DNA from: Prauserella marina
GTDB lineage: Bacteria > Actinomycetota > Actinomycetes > Mycobacteriales > Pseudonocardiaceae
Assembly: GCF_002240355.1 (NCBI RefSeq)
Contig: NZ_CP016353.1
Coordinates: 1,910,501 to 1,974,500, forward strand
DNA length: 64,000 nucleotides
Reading direction: 5' to 3'
In this document: positions 25,797 to 35,787 of the stretch, in pieces
How the letters are laid out: each line of letters starts with the position of its first letter
How positions within the stretch are numbered: the stretch's first letter is position 1
Made by a program: the position numbers and the translations under genes
Notes under the pieces: generated by a model
Database searches by the model: none
What the model was told of the DNA's origin: nothing
The model's input: the letters and a program-made list of their open reading frames with translations, nothing else

Positions 25797-28700
25797 ATGT
25801 CGAACGCGGAGACACCCGCCGAGAACGAAGGCGGGACTACCGCCACACCCAAGGCTGACGCTGCCGGTGCGCTGGCCGACCTGCCGAACAGAGTCAGGGT
25901 TCACGTGCTGGCGAAGCTGCTGGGCACCAGCAGCCGTGAGGTGCTTGCCAAGCTGGGCGAACTCGGTGAGACGGCGCGCAGCGCGCAGTCGAGCGTGACC
26001 AGGGACGTCGCGGTCCGGGTCGGTGAAGCACTCGGAATCACCCAGCAGCCGGATGCGGATGCGGCGAGCGCCGCTGAGCAGCAACCACAACCCGAGGCGA
26101 ATCCGCCCGAGCGGTCCGAAGCACGGGAGGAGCCGAAGCCGGCGGCTGTCAAGACGACCGAACCAGGTGGGAAGGAAGCGGCCACACGGCAGCCCGAACC
26201 CGAGGTGACGGAGCCGGCTCGTACCCGCAGACCGGTGCACCAGCCGGTGTTCGCGGCCCCGTCGCCGGTGTTCCTCCCGCCCGAGTCCGCGGCAGGTGAG
26301 CAGGAGGCGAAGGGGGAGCGGCCCGAGAAGGGCGGTAAGACCGAGCGGCCTGACAAAACCGAAAAAGCCGACAAGACCGACAAGTCGCAGAAGCGGGACA
26401 AGGTTCGCGAGGACAGGACCCGCGACGACAAGTCGCGCGAGGACGAAGCCGAGGCCGACGAGCAGCGCGATCAGGACGGCGAGGGCGCCGATTCGGCCGA
26501 TGGCGACGCCGGCGGCAGGAGGCGGCGCAGGCGCGGTCGTCGCGGTCGTGGTCGCGGCAAGGGCGGCGACGAGGCGCACGGCGACGAGCAGCCCGATCAG
26601 GACGGCGCCGACCGCGTCGGCTCGGCTGAGGGCAAGCAGGAACAGCAGGAGCAGGGCTCCGGCGGTTCCGAAGGCGTCGACGAGCAGGACACCGACGACC
26701 AGGACACCGACTCGGCCAGCAAGCGCAGGCGCCGCCGCAGGCGCCGCAAGGGTGGCGACGACGACGGTGCCGACGGCTCCTCCGTCGACGATCCGCCCAA
26801 CACCGTCGTGCACGTGCGCGACGCCAAATCGGAAGGCAAACCGGACGGCAAGGGCAATGAGTCCCGCGACGGCGTTCGCAGCGTCAGGGGCTCGACCAGG
26901 CTGGAGGCCAAGCGGCAGCGCCGCAGGGACGGCAGGGAAGCGGGCCGCAGGCGCGCGCCGATCCTGTCCGAGGCCGAGTTCCTCGCCCGCAGGGAAGCCG
27001 TCGAGCGCACGATGGTCGTCGCCGAGCGCGGCGAGTCGACCCAGATCGGCGTGCTGGAGGACGGGGTGCTCGTCGAGCACTTCGTGACCACGTCGGGCAG
27101 CGGGTCGATCGTCGGCAACGTCTACCTCGGCAGGGTGCAGAACGTGCTGCCGTCGATGGAGGCCGCCTTCATCGACATCGGCAGGGGCCGTAACGCCGTG
27201 CTCTACGCGGGTGAGGTCGACTGGGATGCCGCGGGCCTCGAAGGCAAGGCCCGCAAGATCGAGCAGGCGCTGTCGACCGGCGACAACGTTCTCGTCCAGG
27301 TGACGAAGGATCCCGTCGGTCACAAGGGCGCCCGGCTCACCACCCAGATCTCGCTGCCAGGCCGGTTCCTCGTGTACGTGCCTGCCGGCGGGGCGACCGG
27401 TATTTCCCGCAAGCTGCCCGAGAACGAGCGGCGCAGGCTCAAGGACATCCTCAAGCGCATCGTTCCCGAGGACGCCGGTGTGATCATCCGCACTGCCTCG
27501 GAGGGGATCAGCGAGGACGAACTCGGCCGCGACGTGCGCAGGCTCAAGGCGCAGTGGGAGGTCATCAAGGAGAAGGCGGATTCCTCGACGGGAACCGGCA
27601 AGAAATCCAGCCAGCCCGTGCTGCTCTACGAGGAGCCCGACCTGCTCGTGAAGGTCGTGCGCGACCTGTTCACCGAGGACTTCGCCAAGCTGGAGGTCCA
27701 GGGCGGCACCGCGTGGGAGACCATCAACGCCTACGTGCAGCACGTCGCGCCCGACCTCACCGACCGGCTCAAACGCCACGTCGGCAATGGGGACGTGTTC
27801 ACCGAGCACCGCGTCGACGAGCAGCTCACCAAGGCTCTCGACCGCAAGGTGTGGTTGCCCTCCGGTGGCTACCTCGTCATCGACCGCACCGAGGCGATGA
27901 CCGTCATCGACGTCAACACGGGCAAGTTCACCGGCTCCGGCGGCAACCTGGAGGAGACCGTCACCAGGAACAACCTGGAGTCGGCCGAGGAGATCGTGCG
28001 CCAGCTCCGGTTGCGCGACATCGGCGGCATCATCGTGATCGACTTCATCGACATGGTGCTGGAGTCCAACAGGGAGCTGGTGTTGCGCAGGCTCACCGAA
28101 TGCCTCGGAAGGGACCGCACCCGGCATCAGGTCGCGGAGGTGACCTCGCTCGGACTGGTGCAGATGACCCGCAAGCGGGTCGGCACCGGCCTGCTGGAGG
28201 CGTTCTCGGCCACGTGTGAGCACTGCAAGGGCCGTGGGGTCATCGTCTCGACGGAACCGCAGCGCGGCAACGGCAACGGCCACCAGCACGGTGGCGGCGG
28301 TGGCAATCAGGGCGGCTCCCGGCGTTCCCGCAACAAGGGAAAGCCCGAGGAGCAGGAACAAGCGAAACAGCAGGACAGCACATCGGGGGGACCCACGCCC
28401 GAACAGCGTGAGTCGGTCGTCACGGCCGTTCAGGCCATGGCCAACGCCTCGAAGGCTGCCGCGACCAAGGGTGAGGACGGCGAGCAGGAGCCGGTGGCCC
28501 GCCCGCTCAACGGCCACGCCCACCAGGTGAGCGAGGTGGCCGAGGAACCGGTTCCGGTCAAGTCCGGCAGGATCCGGCCCCGCAAGGCGACCAGGGCCGA
28601 GAAGGCAGCCGAGCAAGCCGCCTCCCAGTCCGACAGCGCTGACGTCGAGCCCGAACCCGCCGTGGCTGAGTCCGCACCGGCCGTTTCGGAGGCGGAGCCG

Positions 28701-28880
28701 GTGAAGACGGCTCCGGTCGAGGAGCAGCCCTCTGCTGCCGTCACCCCGGCTGAGCCGGTAGCCGAGCAGCACGGTGAGCAGCAGGAACAGCAGCAACCCA
28801 AACGTCCTTCCGGCAGGCGGCCCCGGCGTGCGGCTTCGCGGCCCGCCGGTCCGCCCGTGCACCTCCAGGAGAACTCGTGA
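25797..28880 (+). CDS. rne: Ribonuclease E/G family endoribonuclease
   Basis: 1027 residues with the actinobacterial layout, in which the catalytic core sits in the middle. Residues 1 to about 400 are low-complexity, first Ala/Glu-rich, then Lys/Asp and an Arg-Gly run (RRGRGRGKGG). The S1 domain is near residue 435 (YLGRVQNVLPSMEAAFIDIGRGRNAVLYAGEVDW). The Mg-binding Asp residues lie in IDVNTGKFTG (about 703) and IVIDFIDM (about 747), and the zinc-link CEHCKGRG near 806. The C-terminal 200 residues are disordered, with Gly/His and Pro/Glu/Ala-rich stretches that in relatives bind degradosome partners. It cleaves mRNA and matures rRNA and tRNA. The ATG has a GGAGGA site. rplU and rpmA follow, as in mycobacteria. 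Confidence 0.96.
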   Translation: MSNAETPAENEGGTTATPKADAAGALADLPNRVRVHVLAKLLGTSSREVLAKLGELGETARSAQSSVTRDVAVRVGEALGITQQPDADAASAAEQQPQPEANPPERSEAREEPKPAAVKTTEPGGKEAATRQPEPEVTEPARTRRPVHQPVFAAPSPVFLPPESAAGEQEAKGERPEKGGKTERPDKTEKADKTDKSQKRDKVREDRTRDDKSREDEAEADEQRDQDGEGADSADGDAGGRRRRRRGRRGRGRGKGGDEAHGDEQPDQDGADRVGSAEGKQEQQEQGSGGSEGVDEQDTDDQDTDSASKRRRRRRRRKGGDDDGADGSSVDDPPNTVVHVRDAKSEGKPDGKGNESRDGVRSVRGSTRLEAKRQRRRDGREAGRRRAPILSEAEFLARREAVERTMVVAERGESTQIGVLEDGVLVEHFVTTSGSGSIVGNVYLGRVQNVLPSMEAAFIDIGRGRNAVLYAGEVDWDAAGLEGKARKIEQALSTGDNVLVQVTKDPVGHKGARLTTQISLPGRFLVYVPAGGATGISRKLPENERRRLKDILKRIVPEDAGVIIRTASEGISEDELGRDVRRLKAQWEVIKEKADSSTGTGKKSSQPVLLYEEPDLLVKVVRDLFTEDFAKLEVQGGTAWETINAYVQHVAPDLTDRLKRHVGNGDVFTEHRVDEQLTKALDRKVWLPSGGYLVIDRTEAMTVIDVNTGKFTGSGGNLEETVTRNNLESAEEIVRQLRLRDIGGIIVIDFIDMVLESNRELVLRRLTECLGRDRTRHQVAEVTSLGLVQMTRKRVGTGLLEAFSATCEHCKGRGVIVSTEPQRGNGNGHQHGGGGGNQGGSRRSRNKGKPEEQEQAKQQDSTSGGPTPEQRESVVTAVQAMANASKAAATKGEDGEQEPVARPLNGHAHQVSEVAEEPVPVKSGRIRPRKATRAEKAAEQAASQSDSADVEPEPAVAESAPAVSEAEPVKTAPVEEQPSAAVTPAEPVAEQHGEQQEQQQPKRPSGRRPRRAASRPAGPPVHLQENS

Positions 28881-28921
28881 CCCCTGACCGTCTGGGAAAA
28901 ACCAGGCACGGTAAGCTGTAC

Positions 28922-28948
28922 AGCGGCCCGCCATTGGAGCGGGTCGCT
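28922..28948 (+). promoter_or_regulatory. Hairpin in the rne-rplU intergenic leader
   Basis: AGCGGCCCGC and GCGGGTCGCT pair over 10 bases (one G-U) around a 7-base loop, 41 bases after the rne stop and 78 bases before the rplU start. No U tract follows, so it could be either a terminator-like end for rne or a leader element of rplU. Ribosomal protein leaders at L21 are known in other bacteria, but no specific match is claimed. Confidence 0.4.
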
Positions 28949-29025
28949 ATGCGCGATCGCTGGACCGCCGAGAGCGGGGCGGACGCGTGAGCCCCCACCC
29001 ACAGTCGAGCAAGCAGGAGACTTCC

Positions 29026-29340
29026 GTGTCGGCGTATGCAGTCGTCAAGACCGGCGGCAAGCAGTACAAGGTCGCCGTGGGCGACGTCGTCGAGGTCGAG
29101 AAGCTCGACGGCGAGCCGGGCACCGAGCACACCTTCCCCGCCGTGCTGTACGTCGACGGCGCCGAAGTCACCACAGACGCCGACGCGCTGGCGAAGGTCT
29201 CGGTCACCGGCAAGGTCGTCGAGCAGACCAAGGGCCCCAAGATTCGTATCCACAAGTTCAAGAACAAGACTGGTTACCACAAGAGGCAGGGGCACCGTCA
29301 GCGGCTGACCCGCGTCGAGGTCACCGGCATCAACAAGTAA
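29026..29340 (+). CDS. rplU: 50S ribosomal protein L21
   Basis: 104 residues, the normal length. The sequence begins [26 protein letters not shown] and ends with the L21 signature region [23 protein letters not shown]. The GTG start at 29026 has an AGGAG site 8-9 bases upstream. It binds 23S rRNA in the large subunit. It is followed after 15 bases by rpmA, the usual pair. Confidence 0.98.
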   Translation: MSAYAVVKTGGKQYKVAVGDVVEVEKLDGEPGTEHTFPAVLYVDGAEVTTDADALAKVSVTGKVVEQTKGPKIRIHKFKNKTGYHKRQGHRQRLTRVEVTGINK

Positions 29341-29355
29341 GGAACCTGACCAGCC

Positions 29356-29613
29356 ATGGCACACAAAAAGGGCGCGTCCAGCTCCCGCAACGGCCGTGAC
29401 TCCAACCCGCAGTACCTCGGTGTCAAGCGGTTCGGTGGTCAGGCCGTCAAGGCGGGCGAGATTCTGGTTCGTCAGCGCGGCACCAAGTTCCACCCCGGCG
29501 TGAACGTCGGACGTGGCGGCGACGACACGTTGTTCGCTCTCGCCGCCGGCTCCGTCGAGTTCGGCAGCAAGCGAGGCCGCAAGACGGTCAACATCGTGCC
29601 GGCCGAGGTCTGA
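29356..29613 (+). CDS. rpmA: 50S ribosomal protein L27
   Basis: 85 residues with [22 protein letters not shown] at the start and [23 protein letters not shown] in the body. The N-terminus starts directly with the mature AHKKG sequence that reaches the peptidyl transferase centre; it has no Firmicutes-type cleavable extension. It is co-transcribed with rplU and followed by an intrinsic terminator. Confidence 0.98.
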   Translation: MAHKKGASSSRNGRDSNPQYLGVKRFGGQAVKAGEILVRQRGTKFHPGVNVGRGGDDTLFALAAGSVEFGSKRGRKTVNIVPAEV

Positions 29614-29642
29614 ACCGGCCCGGCAAGCACTCGCGAACCCCG

Positions 29643-29687
29643 AACGAGGGGCGGGTCCGGAACATTTCCGGCCCCGCCCCTCGTTTT
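29643..29687 (+). terminator. Intrinsic terminator after rpmA
   Basis: AACGAGGGGCGGGTCCGGA (29643-29661) faces TCCGGCCCCGCCCCTCGTT (29667-29685). The stem has 19 positions with one mismatch, a 5-base loop, and TTTT at its end. It separates the ribosomal protein genes from obgE. Confidence 0.8.
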
Positions 29688-29723
29688 GTCGTAAGAGGAC
29701 CCTTTTCCAGTGAGTGAGGCATC

Positions 29724-31259
29724 ATGACGTCCCGATTCGTCGACCGCGCGATCATCCATCTCGCGGCGGGCAACGGGGGCAACGGCTGTGCCTCGGTGCA
29801 CCGCGAGAAGTTCAAGCCGCTCGGCGGTCCTGACGGCGGCAACGGTGGCAGTGGGGGGGACGTGCGGCTCGTGGTGGACCACAGTGTCCACACGCTGCTG
29901 GACTTTCACTTCCGGCCGCATGCCAAGGGCGGAAACGGGAAACCCGGCCAGGGCGGCAACCGCAACGGTGCCGCTGGGGACAGCCTCGAACTCAAGGTGC
30001 CGGAGGGCACGGTGGTGCTGACGCCGGATGGCGAGGTACTGGCCGATCTCGTGGGCGCCGGAACCACGTTCGTGGCGGCGGAGGGCGGCAGGGGCGGGCT
30101 CGGCAACGCGGCGCTGGCCTCACGCGCTCGCAAGGCGCCGGGCTTCGCGTTACTCGGCGAGGAGGGCCAAGCCCGGGATCTCGTACTGGAACTGCGCTCC
30201 GTCGCCGATGTCGGGCTCGTCGGGTTCCCCTCCGCGGGAAAGTCGTCGCTGATCTCGGTGCTGTCCGCGGCCAAACCGAAGATCGCCGACTATCCGTTCA
30301 CGACACTCGTGCCCAACCTCGGTGTCATCACGGCGGGCGACACCGTGTTCACGATGGCCGATGTACCGGGGCTGATTCCCGGTGCCAGCCAAGGCAAGGG
30401 CCTTGGCCTCGACTTTCTCCGGCACATCGAACGGTGTGCCGTACTGGTGCACGTCGTCGACTGCGCCACGTTCGAACCGGACCGGGACCCGGTGTCCGAC
30501 GTGGACGCCCTTGAGGACGAACTCGCGCGCTACACGCCCGCGCTCGGTGACGATCTCGCGCAGCGGCCGCGAGTGGTGGTGCTGAACAAAATGGACGTGC
30601 CCGACGCGGCGGAACTCGCCGAGATGGTGCGCCCCGAGTTCGAAGCCAGAGGGCTGCGCGTGTTCGAGGTGTCGACCGCGACCAGGCAGGGGCTTCGTGA
30701 GCTGACCTTCGCGCTCGGCGAGATCGTCGAGAAATACCGATCCGAACAGCCTGCGCCGACCGCGACGAAGATCGTGCTGACCCCCCGCGCCGTCGACGAC
30801 GCCGGTTTCACCGTGGAACCCGACCCCGAGGAGCCGGGTGGGTTCATCGTGCGCGGTGCCAGGCCGGAACGCTGGATCAGGCAGACCGATTTCGGTAACG
30901 ACGAGGCCGTCGGCTACCTCGGGGACCGGCTCAACCGGCTCGGTGTGGAAGACGCGCTGGCCCGTCATGGCGCCGAGCCGGGCAGTACGGTCACCATCGG
31001 GGACTACACCTTCGACTGGGAGCCCTCCACTCCGGCCGGTGTCGCGATTCACCTTTCCGGACGCGGCACCGACAGCAGGCTCGAACGCGGCGACCGGGTC
31101 TCGGCGGCCGAACGGAAGGAAGCCCGCCGCGTGCGCCGTGACGGCCCGCAGGAATCCAGCGGTGCCGGGTCCGAGGTGGACGGTGGACCGTCGTCAGGAG
31201 TGGAGCCGCCCGAGTCCGGCGAGTTGTCAGAACCCGGGGCCGATGGTGCCCGTGAGTGA
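29724..31259 (+). CDS. obgE: GTPase ObgE/CgtA
   Basis: 511 residues. The glycine-rich Obg domain occupies residues 1-160 ([43 protein letters not shown]). The GTPase domain follows, with G1 GFPSAGKSS, switch region [10 protein letters not shown]3 [10 protein letters not shown] and G4 LNKMD. The C-terminal OCT domain (about 345-430) is followed by an acidic/Ser-rich tail. It acts in late 50S assembly and the stringent response. The ATG follows GAGGCATC. The last 17 bases overlap the start of proB, consistent with co-translation. Confidence 0.97.
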   Translation: MTSRFVDRAIIHLAAGNGGNGCASVHREKFKPLGGPDGGNGGSGGDVRLVVDHSVHTLLDFHFRPHAKGGNGKPGQGGNRNGAAGDSLELKVPEGTVVLTPDGEVLADLVGAGTTFVAAEGGRGGLGNAALASRARKAPGFALLGEEGQARDLVLELRSVADVGLVGFPSAGKSSLISVLSAAKPKIADYPFTTLVPNLGVITAGDTVFTMADVPGLIPGASQGKGLGLDFLRHIERCAVLVHVVDCATFEPDRDPVSDVDALEDELARYTPALGDDLAQRPRVVVLNKMDVPDAAELAEMVRPEFEARGLRVFEVSTATRQGLRELTFALGEIVEKYRSEQPAPTATKIVLTPRAVDDAGFTVEPDPEEPGGFIVRGARPERWIRQTDFGNDEAVGYLGDRLNRLGVEDALARHGAEPGSTVTIGDYTFDWEPSTPAGVAIHLSGRGTDSRLERGDRVSAAERKEARRVRRDGPQESSGAGSEVDGGPSSGVEPPESGELSEPGADGARE

Positions 31260-32364
31260 GACACGGGAGGCCATCGCCGGGGCCAAGCGGCTGGTGGTCA
31301 AGGTCGGCTCCTCCGCGCTGACCACGGCGGGCGACGGCCTCGACACCGCGAGGCTTGATGCTCTTGTCGATGCTCTGGCGGCAAGGGTCGCCGCCGGAAC
31401 CCAGCTCGTCCTGGTCTCCTCGGGTGCGATCGGCGCCGGGCTGGCGCCGCTGTCGCTCGGTAAACGCCCGAAGGAACTGGCAACGCAGCAGGCGGCGGCG
31501 AGTGTCGGCCAGCTCGCGCTCGCGCATGCCTATGTCGAGTCGTTCGGCCGCTACTCGCTCACCGTCGGCCAGGTGTTGCTGACCTCCGACGACGTGGTGC
31601 GCCGCGCGCACTACCGCAACGCCGAGCGGACCTTTTCCACCCTGCTGGAACTTGGTGCCGTGCCGGTAGTCAACGAGAACGACACCGTTGCCACCGAGGA
31701 AATCAGATTCGGCGACAACGATCGGCTCGCGACGCTTGTCGCGCATCTCATCGGCGCGGAAGGACTTGTCCTGCTGTCCGATGTGGACGCATTGTATGAC
31801 GGTGACCCCCGTTCCGGCGGAACCCGCAGAATCCACGAGGTTACGCACGGTTCGGAGCTGGATGGTCTGTCCGTCGGCATGTCCAGCTCGGGACTGGGAA
31901 CCGGCGGCATGATGTCCAAGGTCGCCGCTGCGACAACCGCGGCGGCGGCTGGAATCCCGGTACTCATCGCCGCCGCGGCGCAGGCGCCGACCGCGCTCGG
32001 CGACGCGGGTACCGGTACCGCGTTCAAACCGGCGGGCACGCGCCTTTCGGCCCGCCGGTTCTGGCTGGGTTACGCGGCGGGTGCGCGGGGAAGGCTCCAG
32101 CTCGACGACGGAGCGGTCACCGCGGTCGTCCGCAGGCGGCGCTCCCTGCTGCCCGCCGGAATCACCGGTGTCGACGGTGATTTCCAGGCAGGCGACGTCG
32201 TCGATCTCGTCGATCCGGGGCAACACGTGGTCGCGCGCGGCGTCGTCGCCTACGACGTGACCGAGCTGCCGGGCATGATCGGCCGCTCTACGCCGGATCT
32301 GCCGCCGGAGCAGCGGCGGGAAGTGGTCCACGCGGACGACCTCGTGCCGCTCGGGAAGCGCTGA
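31243..32364 (+). CDS. proB: Glutamate 5-kinase
   Basis: 373 residues. The kinase domain begins [13 protein letters not shown] and includes [25 protein letters not shown] and [12 protein letters not shown]-terminal PUA domain is present ([13 protein letters not shown] to the end). It makes glutamyl 5-phosphate for proline synthesis. ATG 31243 or GTG 31252 could start it; both overlap obgE. proA, which follows proB in many actinobacteria, is absent here; the next gene is a convergent TetR regulator 9 bases away. Confidence 0.97.
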   Translation: MVPVSETREAIAGAKRLVVKVGSSALTTAGDGLDTARLDALVDALAARVAAGTQLVLVSSGAIGAGLAPLSLGKRPKELATQQAAASVGQLALAHAYVESFGRYSLTVGQVLLTSDDVVRRAHYRNAERTFSTLLELGAVPVVNENDTVATEEIRFGDNDRLATLVAHLIGAEGLVLLSDVDALYDGDPRSGGTRRIHEVTHGSELDGLSVGMSSSGLGTGGMMSKVAAATTAAAAGIPVLIAAAAQAPTALGDAGTGTAFKPAGTRLSARRFWLGYAAGARGRLQLDDGAVTAVVRRRRSLLPAGITGVDGDFQAGDVVDLVDPGQHVVARGVVAYDVTELPGMIGRSTPDLPPEQRREVVHADDLVPLGKR

Positions 32365-32372
32365 GCCGGGCG

Positions 32373-33035
32373 TCAATTTCCTTCGGGGGAAAGGTGACGC
32401 ACGATCCGGCGAAGCTGTTCGGCGTAGGCAGCCGCGAACTCGGCGGAGGATGCCTCGGTTCCGAAGATCGCTCTGGCGATCCTGCTGAACGTGTGAGGCG
32501 CGCTCGCGGCGCTGATCAACATGAGCAGGAGGTGCGCGGGCTCGATGTCCTCGGCCAGTTCGCCTTCGCGTTGCCGCCCGCGCACGTAGGCGACTTGTTC
32601 TCGCATGAACTCACGCTGGGCTTCTCCCTCCGCGCTGTCCTGGCCGCTGTCGGTCAGGTTCTCCCACATCAGCAGTCGGCTCGCGGCGGGGTCGGCCGTG
32701 CTTCCGACGACGAATGCGGCGACGACCTCCTCCAGTGGCATGTCGTTGGCGGTCATCGAGGCGTTGGTGCGCAGGGTCGCCGCGATCACCTCGGTGTAGA
32801 GCCCTTCCTTTCCGCCGAAGTAGTACGAGATGAGCTGCTTGTTCACCTCGGCCTGTTCGGCGATGTCGCTGATACGGGTCGCGGCGAACCCGTGTGCGGC
32901 GAACTGCTCCTTTGCCGCGGCCATGATGCGGGCTCGGGTGCGCTCGGGGTCGCGAAGGCGCTCGCTCTGCCTGGGAGTGCGGCGGGGGGAGCGCGCAGCC
33001 GGTTCGGAGGTTGGCACGGCGTCACGGTAACTCAC
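32373..33035 (-). CDS. TetR family transcriptional regulator
   Basis: 220 residues with a TetR DNA-binding domain at about residues 29-75 (RDPERTRARIMAAAKEQFAAHGFAATRISDIAEQAEVNKQLISYYFGGKEGLY). An Arg/Ser/Pro-rich N-terminal tail precedes it. The start is GTG at 33035. It is divergent from an FAD monooxygenase gene, with a large inverted repeat between them. It probably represses that gene and itself until a small molecule, perhaps the monooxygenase substrate, binds. Confidence 0.9.
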   Translation of the reverse strand: MSYRDAVPTSEPAARSPRRTPRQSERLRDPERTRARIMAAAKEQFAAHGFAATRISDIAEQAEVNKQLISYYFGGKEGLYTEVIAATLRTNASMTANDMPLEEVVAAFVVGSTADPAASRLLMWENLTDSGQDSAEGEAQREFMREQVAYVRGRQREGELAEDIEPAHLLLMLISAASAPHTFSRIARAIFGTEASSAEFAAAYAEQLRRIVRHLSPEGN

Positions 33036-33059
33036 CGGCGACCCTGATGTGACCTCAGG

Positions 33060-33095
33060 GTTGAATCAATCAAACTCAGGGTTGATTGATTCAAC
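33060..33095 (+). promoter_or_regulatory. Double operator and promoter for the TetR/FAD-monooxygenase pair
   Basis: GTTGAATCAATCAA (33060-33073) and TTGATTGATTCAAC (33082-33095) form a perfect 14-base inverted repeat with an 8-base spacer. Each arm is itself an imperfect palindrome (TTGA-N5-TCAA), so two TetR dimers could bind. The right arm overlaps a likely -35 (TTGATT at 33086-33091), which lies 16 bases from a -10-like TATGGT (33108-33113) that would drive the monooxygenase gene. Confidence 0.7.
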
Positions 33096-33142
33096 TTTTG
33101 GGTTGATTATGGTTGTGTAGTCGAACCGAACAGGAGCGGATC

Positions 33143-34489
33143 ATGACGGACTCGATCTCGAACCCCGCAAGCTCCGCCGGACCTTCGCGAGGCAAGCCCT
33201 TGCGGGTGGCGGTCATCGGAGGGGGAACGGGCGGGCTGTGTCTCGCGCACGGTTTGCGCAAGGCGGGTGTCGGCGTCGCCGTGTACGAACGGTCGGCGCT
33301 GCGCACCGAGCGGCTCCAGGGTTATCGCGTGCACATCAATCCCCACGGCGCGAAAGCACTGCACGAATGTCTGTCGCCGTCGCTGTGGCAGAGCTTCCTC
33401 GGCACCTGTGGCCGCGACACCGGTGGATTCGGTTTCCTCACCGACCGCATGACCGAACTGATGCTTGTGGAGAACGATCTCGTGTCCGGCACTGCCCCCG
33501 TCGATGCGCACCACTCGGTCAGCCGAATCACCCTGCACCAGGTGTTGTCGGCCGAATTGGCGGGCTGTCTGTTCTACGGGAAGGAGTTCGTCCGTTATGA
33601 GCGCGGCGCCGACGGCCGCATAGTCTGTCACTTCGCCGACGGCAGCACGGCCGAAGCGGACGTACTCGTCGGAGCCGACGGCGGGAACTCTCGGGTCAGG
33701 AAGCAATACCTGCCGCACGCGAAGCGGGTGGATACGGGGATCACGACCATCGTCGGCAAATTCCCGCTGACGGACGAGAGCAGACGCCGTCTTCCCGCCC
33801 GGTTGTCGGCAGGCGCCAACAATGTCATCCCGCGCGGCGGCTGTGGCTTGTTCACCGCCCCGCACGAAAAAACCGGTGAGGTCGTCGAAGGTTTCGGGGG
33901 CAACGACGAAACCGCGGAACACGACGTGGTGCTGTTCGACAACACGAGCAGCTACATCATGTGGGCTTACGGCGCGACCGGCTCCGCCTTTCCCGCCGGC
34001 CTCGATCTGTCCACACTCGATGGCACGCGACTGCGTTCGGTGGTCGGCACCCAGATCCGGCGCTGGCATCCGGCGTTCCGGCGATTGGTCGGGGAGACGC
34101 CGTCCGCGACCGTGTCGTTGCTGCCGATTCGTACGTCAGTGCCCGTCGAGCCATGGAAACCGAGCAAGGTCACCCTACTCGGCGACGCGATCCACAGCAT
34201 GACGCCGTTCCGCGGAATCGGAGCGAACACCGCCTTGCGCGACGCCGCCCTGTTGTGCCGGGCGCTCGTCGCCGTGCACCGGGGCGAACGCGAGGTAGTC
34301 GCCGCCATCGGTGACTACGAGGCCGAGATGACCGAGTACGGTTTCGCGGCGGTCAGGGACTCGTTGCGCGCGGCCGAGCAGTTCGTGTCGACCAACATCG
34401 CGGGCAGAGTGCTGTTCAAGAACGTGCTGCGGCTGGCCGGAGCGGTCCCGTCGCTCAAGCGCAGGATGTTCAGCGACCAGGGTTCCTAG
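33143..34489 (+). CDS. FAD-dependent monooxygenase/oxidoreductase
   Basis: 448 residues. The N-terminal dinucleotide fold is VAVIGGGTGGLCLAHGLRKAG with the acidic ribose residue in VAVYERS. The middle motif is VLVGADGGNSRVRKQY, and the C-terminal FAD motif LLGDAIHSMTPFRGIGANTALRDA. This is the aromatic hydroxylase (PHBH/TetX-like) layout. ATG 33143 has an AGGAG site. The substrate is not deducible; the adjacent TetR gene and operator suggest an inducible catabolic or drug-inactivating enzyme. The gene is convergent with an MHS permease 17 bases away. Confidence 0.88.
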   Translation: MTDSISNPASSAGPSRGKPLRVAVIGGGTGGLCLAHGLRKAGVGVAVYERSALRTERLQGYRVHINPHGAKALHECLSPSLWQSFLGTCGRDTGGFGFLTDRMTELMLVENDLVSGTAPVDAHHSVSRITLHQVLSAELAGCLFYGKEFVRYERGADGRIVCHFADGSTAEADVLVGADGGNSRVRKQYLPHAKRVDTGITTIVGKFPLTDESRRRLPARLSAGANNVIPRGGCGLFTAPHEKTGEVVEGFGGNDETAEHDVVLFDNTSSYIMWAYGATGSAFPAGLDLSTLDGTRLRSVVGTQIRRWHPAFRRLVGETPSATVSLLPIRTSVPVEPWKPSKVTLLGDAIHSMTPFRGIGANTALRDAALLCRALVAVHRGEREVVAAIGDYEAEMTEYGFAAVRDSLRAAEQFVSTNIAGRVLFKNVLRLAGAVPSLKRRMFSDQGS

Positions 34490-34506
34490 CGGGTGGCTAG
34501 GGGTTT

Positions 34507-35787
34507 TCAGCGCAGTTCGCTGCCATTGGTCTCCGGCAGCCGCCAGATGACAAGGAACGCGATGAGCGCCGCACCCGCCACGTACCAGAAGAACACGATG
34601 TCGGCGCCCGCGTTGGACAGTGCCGCGATGAGCAGGGGAGCGGTGCCGCCGAACACCGCGACGGTGAGGTTGTACCAGGCGCCGATCCCGAGTCCGCGCA
34701 GCGAGGTGGGGAACAGTTCGCTCATGATCGCCGGTGCGATCGAGGTCATCGCGGTGTAGAGACCCAGCCCCACGCAGAACACCACCAGCAGGCCCCAGAA
34801 GTTGGGCTGTACAAGGGTCGACAGCGGCACGATGGTGATCGCGATGGCCGCCGACCACACCAGAAGCTGCGGTTTGCGGCCGAACCGGTCGGAGATGACC
34901 CCCATCGGATACTGGAGCACGACGAACAACGCGGTACCGATGGAGAGGGCGAGGAAGACGTCGACGGCATCCGCCTTGCGGGTGTCGACCGCGAACGGTG
35001 TCAACGCGCTGAAGAACGTGTAGTAGCACAGGGTCGACAGCATCGTGAAGCCGACGAGTTGCCCGACGGCCTTGGGGTGCTTGCGAAGGGTCGTCAACAG
35101 TGGCCGCTCAACCTTGCGGGCCGTCGCCTTGTTGTCCTTGAACTGCTCGGTTTCCTCAAGGCTCCTGCGTAGCCACAGGCCGATGAGCCCCAGTACGCCA
35201 CCGAGGAGGAAGGGCAGCCGCCAGCCCCAGGATTCGAGTTGGGCCTCACTCATCGTCCTGGCGAGCGTGAACCCCAGTATCGAGGCCAGTAGTACCGCTG
35301 TGCCTGTCGAGATGTAGAAGAACGACGAGTAGCGGCCTCGGCGGTGCGCGGGGGCGATTTCGCCGAGATAGGCAGAAGCGTTGGACACCTCACCGCCGAG
35401 TGAGAGTCCCTGAGCGATCCTGGCCAGCAACAGCAGTAGCGGAGCGAACCAGCCGACCTGCTCGAACGTCGGCAGCACTCCGATCAGGATGGAGCCCCCC
35501 GCCATCAGCAGGATCGTGAAGATCATCGCGGGCTTGCGGCCCCTGACATCGGCGAATCGACCGATCAGCATTCCGCCGAGCGGGCGGAAGAAGAAGGCAA
35601 GCGCGTAGGTGGCGAACGTGTTGATCTGGGCGAGATCACCGGGAAAGAAGGCACTGGCGAAGTAGATGCTGAAGGTCGCGTAAATGGTCCAGTCGAACCA
35701 TTCCAGGGCATTTCCGACGCTGGCGGCGAACAGTCTGCGGACGGGAAGACGGTCTTTGACCGGAACGCCCACGTTCGACTCGACCAT
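34507..35787 (-). CDS. MHS-family MFS transporter
   Basis: 426 residues and twelve membrane segments. The opening SVGNALEWFDWTIYATFSIYFASAFFP is characteristic of metabolite:H+ symporters (ShiA/ProP/KgtP group), followed by motif A GRFADVRGRKPAMI. It should import a small organic acid or osmolyte. The ATG at 35787 has a GGAGG site 6 bases upstream and an upstream region of about 370 bases. It is a single-gene unit; no neighbour indicates the substrate. Confidence 0.88.
   Translation of the reverse strand: MVESNVGVPVKDRLPVRRLFAASVGNALEWFDWTIYATFSIYFASAFFPGDLAQINTFATYALAFFFRPLGGMLIGRFADVRGRKPAMIFTILLMAGGSILIGVLPTFEQVGWFAPLLLLLARIAQGLSLGGEVSNASAYLGEIAPAHRRGRYSSFFYISTGTAVLLASILGFTLARTMSEAQLESWGWRLPFLLGGVLGLIGLWLRRSLEETEQFKDNKATARKVERPLLTTLRKHPKAVGQLVGFTMLSTLCYYTFFSALTPFAVDTRKADAVDVFLALSIGTALFVVLQYPMGVISDRFGRKPQLLVWSAAIAITIVPLSTLVQPNFWGLLVVFCVGLGLYTAMTSIAPAIMSELFPTSLRGLGIGAWYNLTVAVFGGTAPLLIAALSNAGADIVFFWYVAGAALIAFLVIWRLPETNGSELR

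Noticed and set aside
25734-28934. Very long open frame (over 1000 codons) antisense to rne
   Set aside because: It is a shadow of the rne codon bias: Leu/Arg/Gly/His-rich, without a ribosome site or family features, while the plus frame has clear RNase E motifs.
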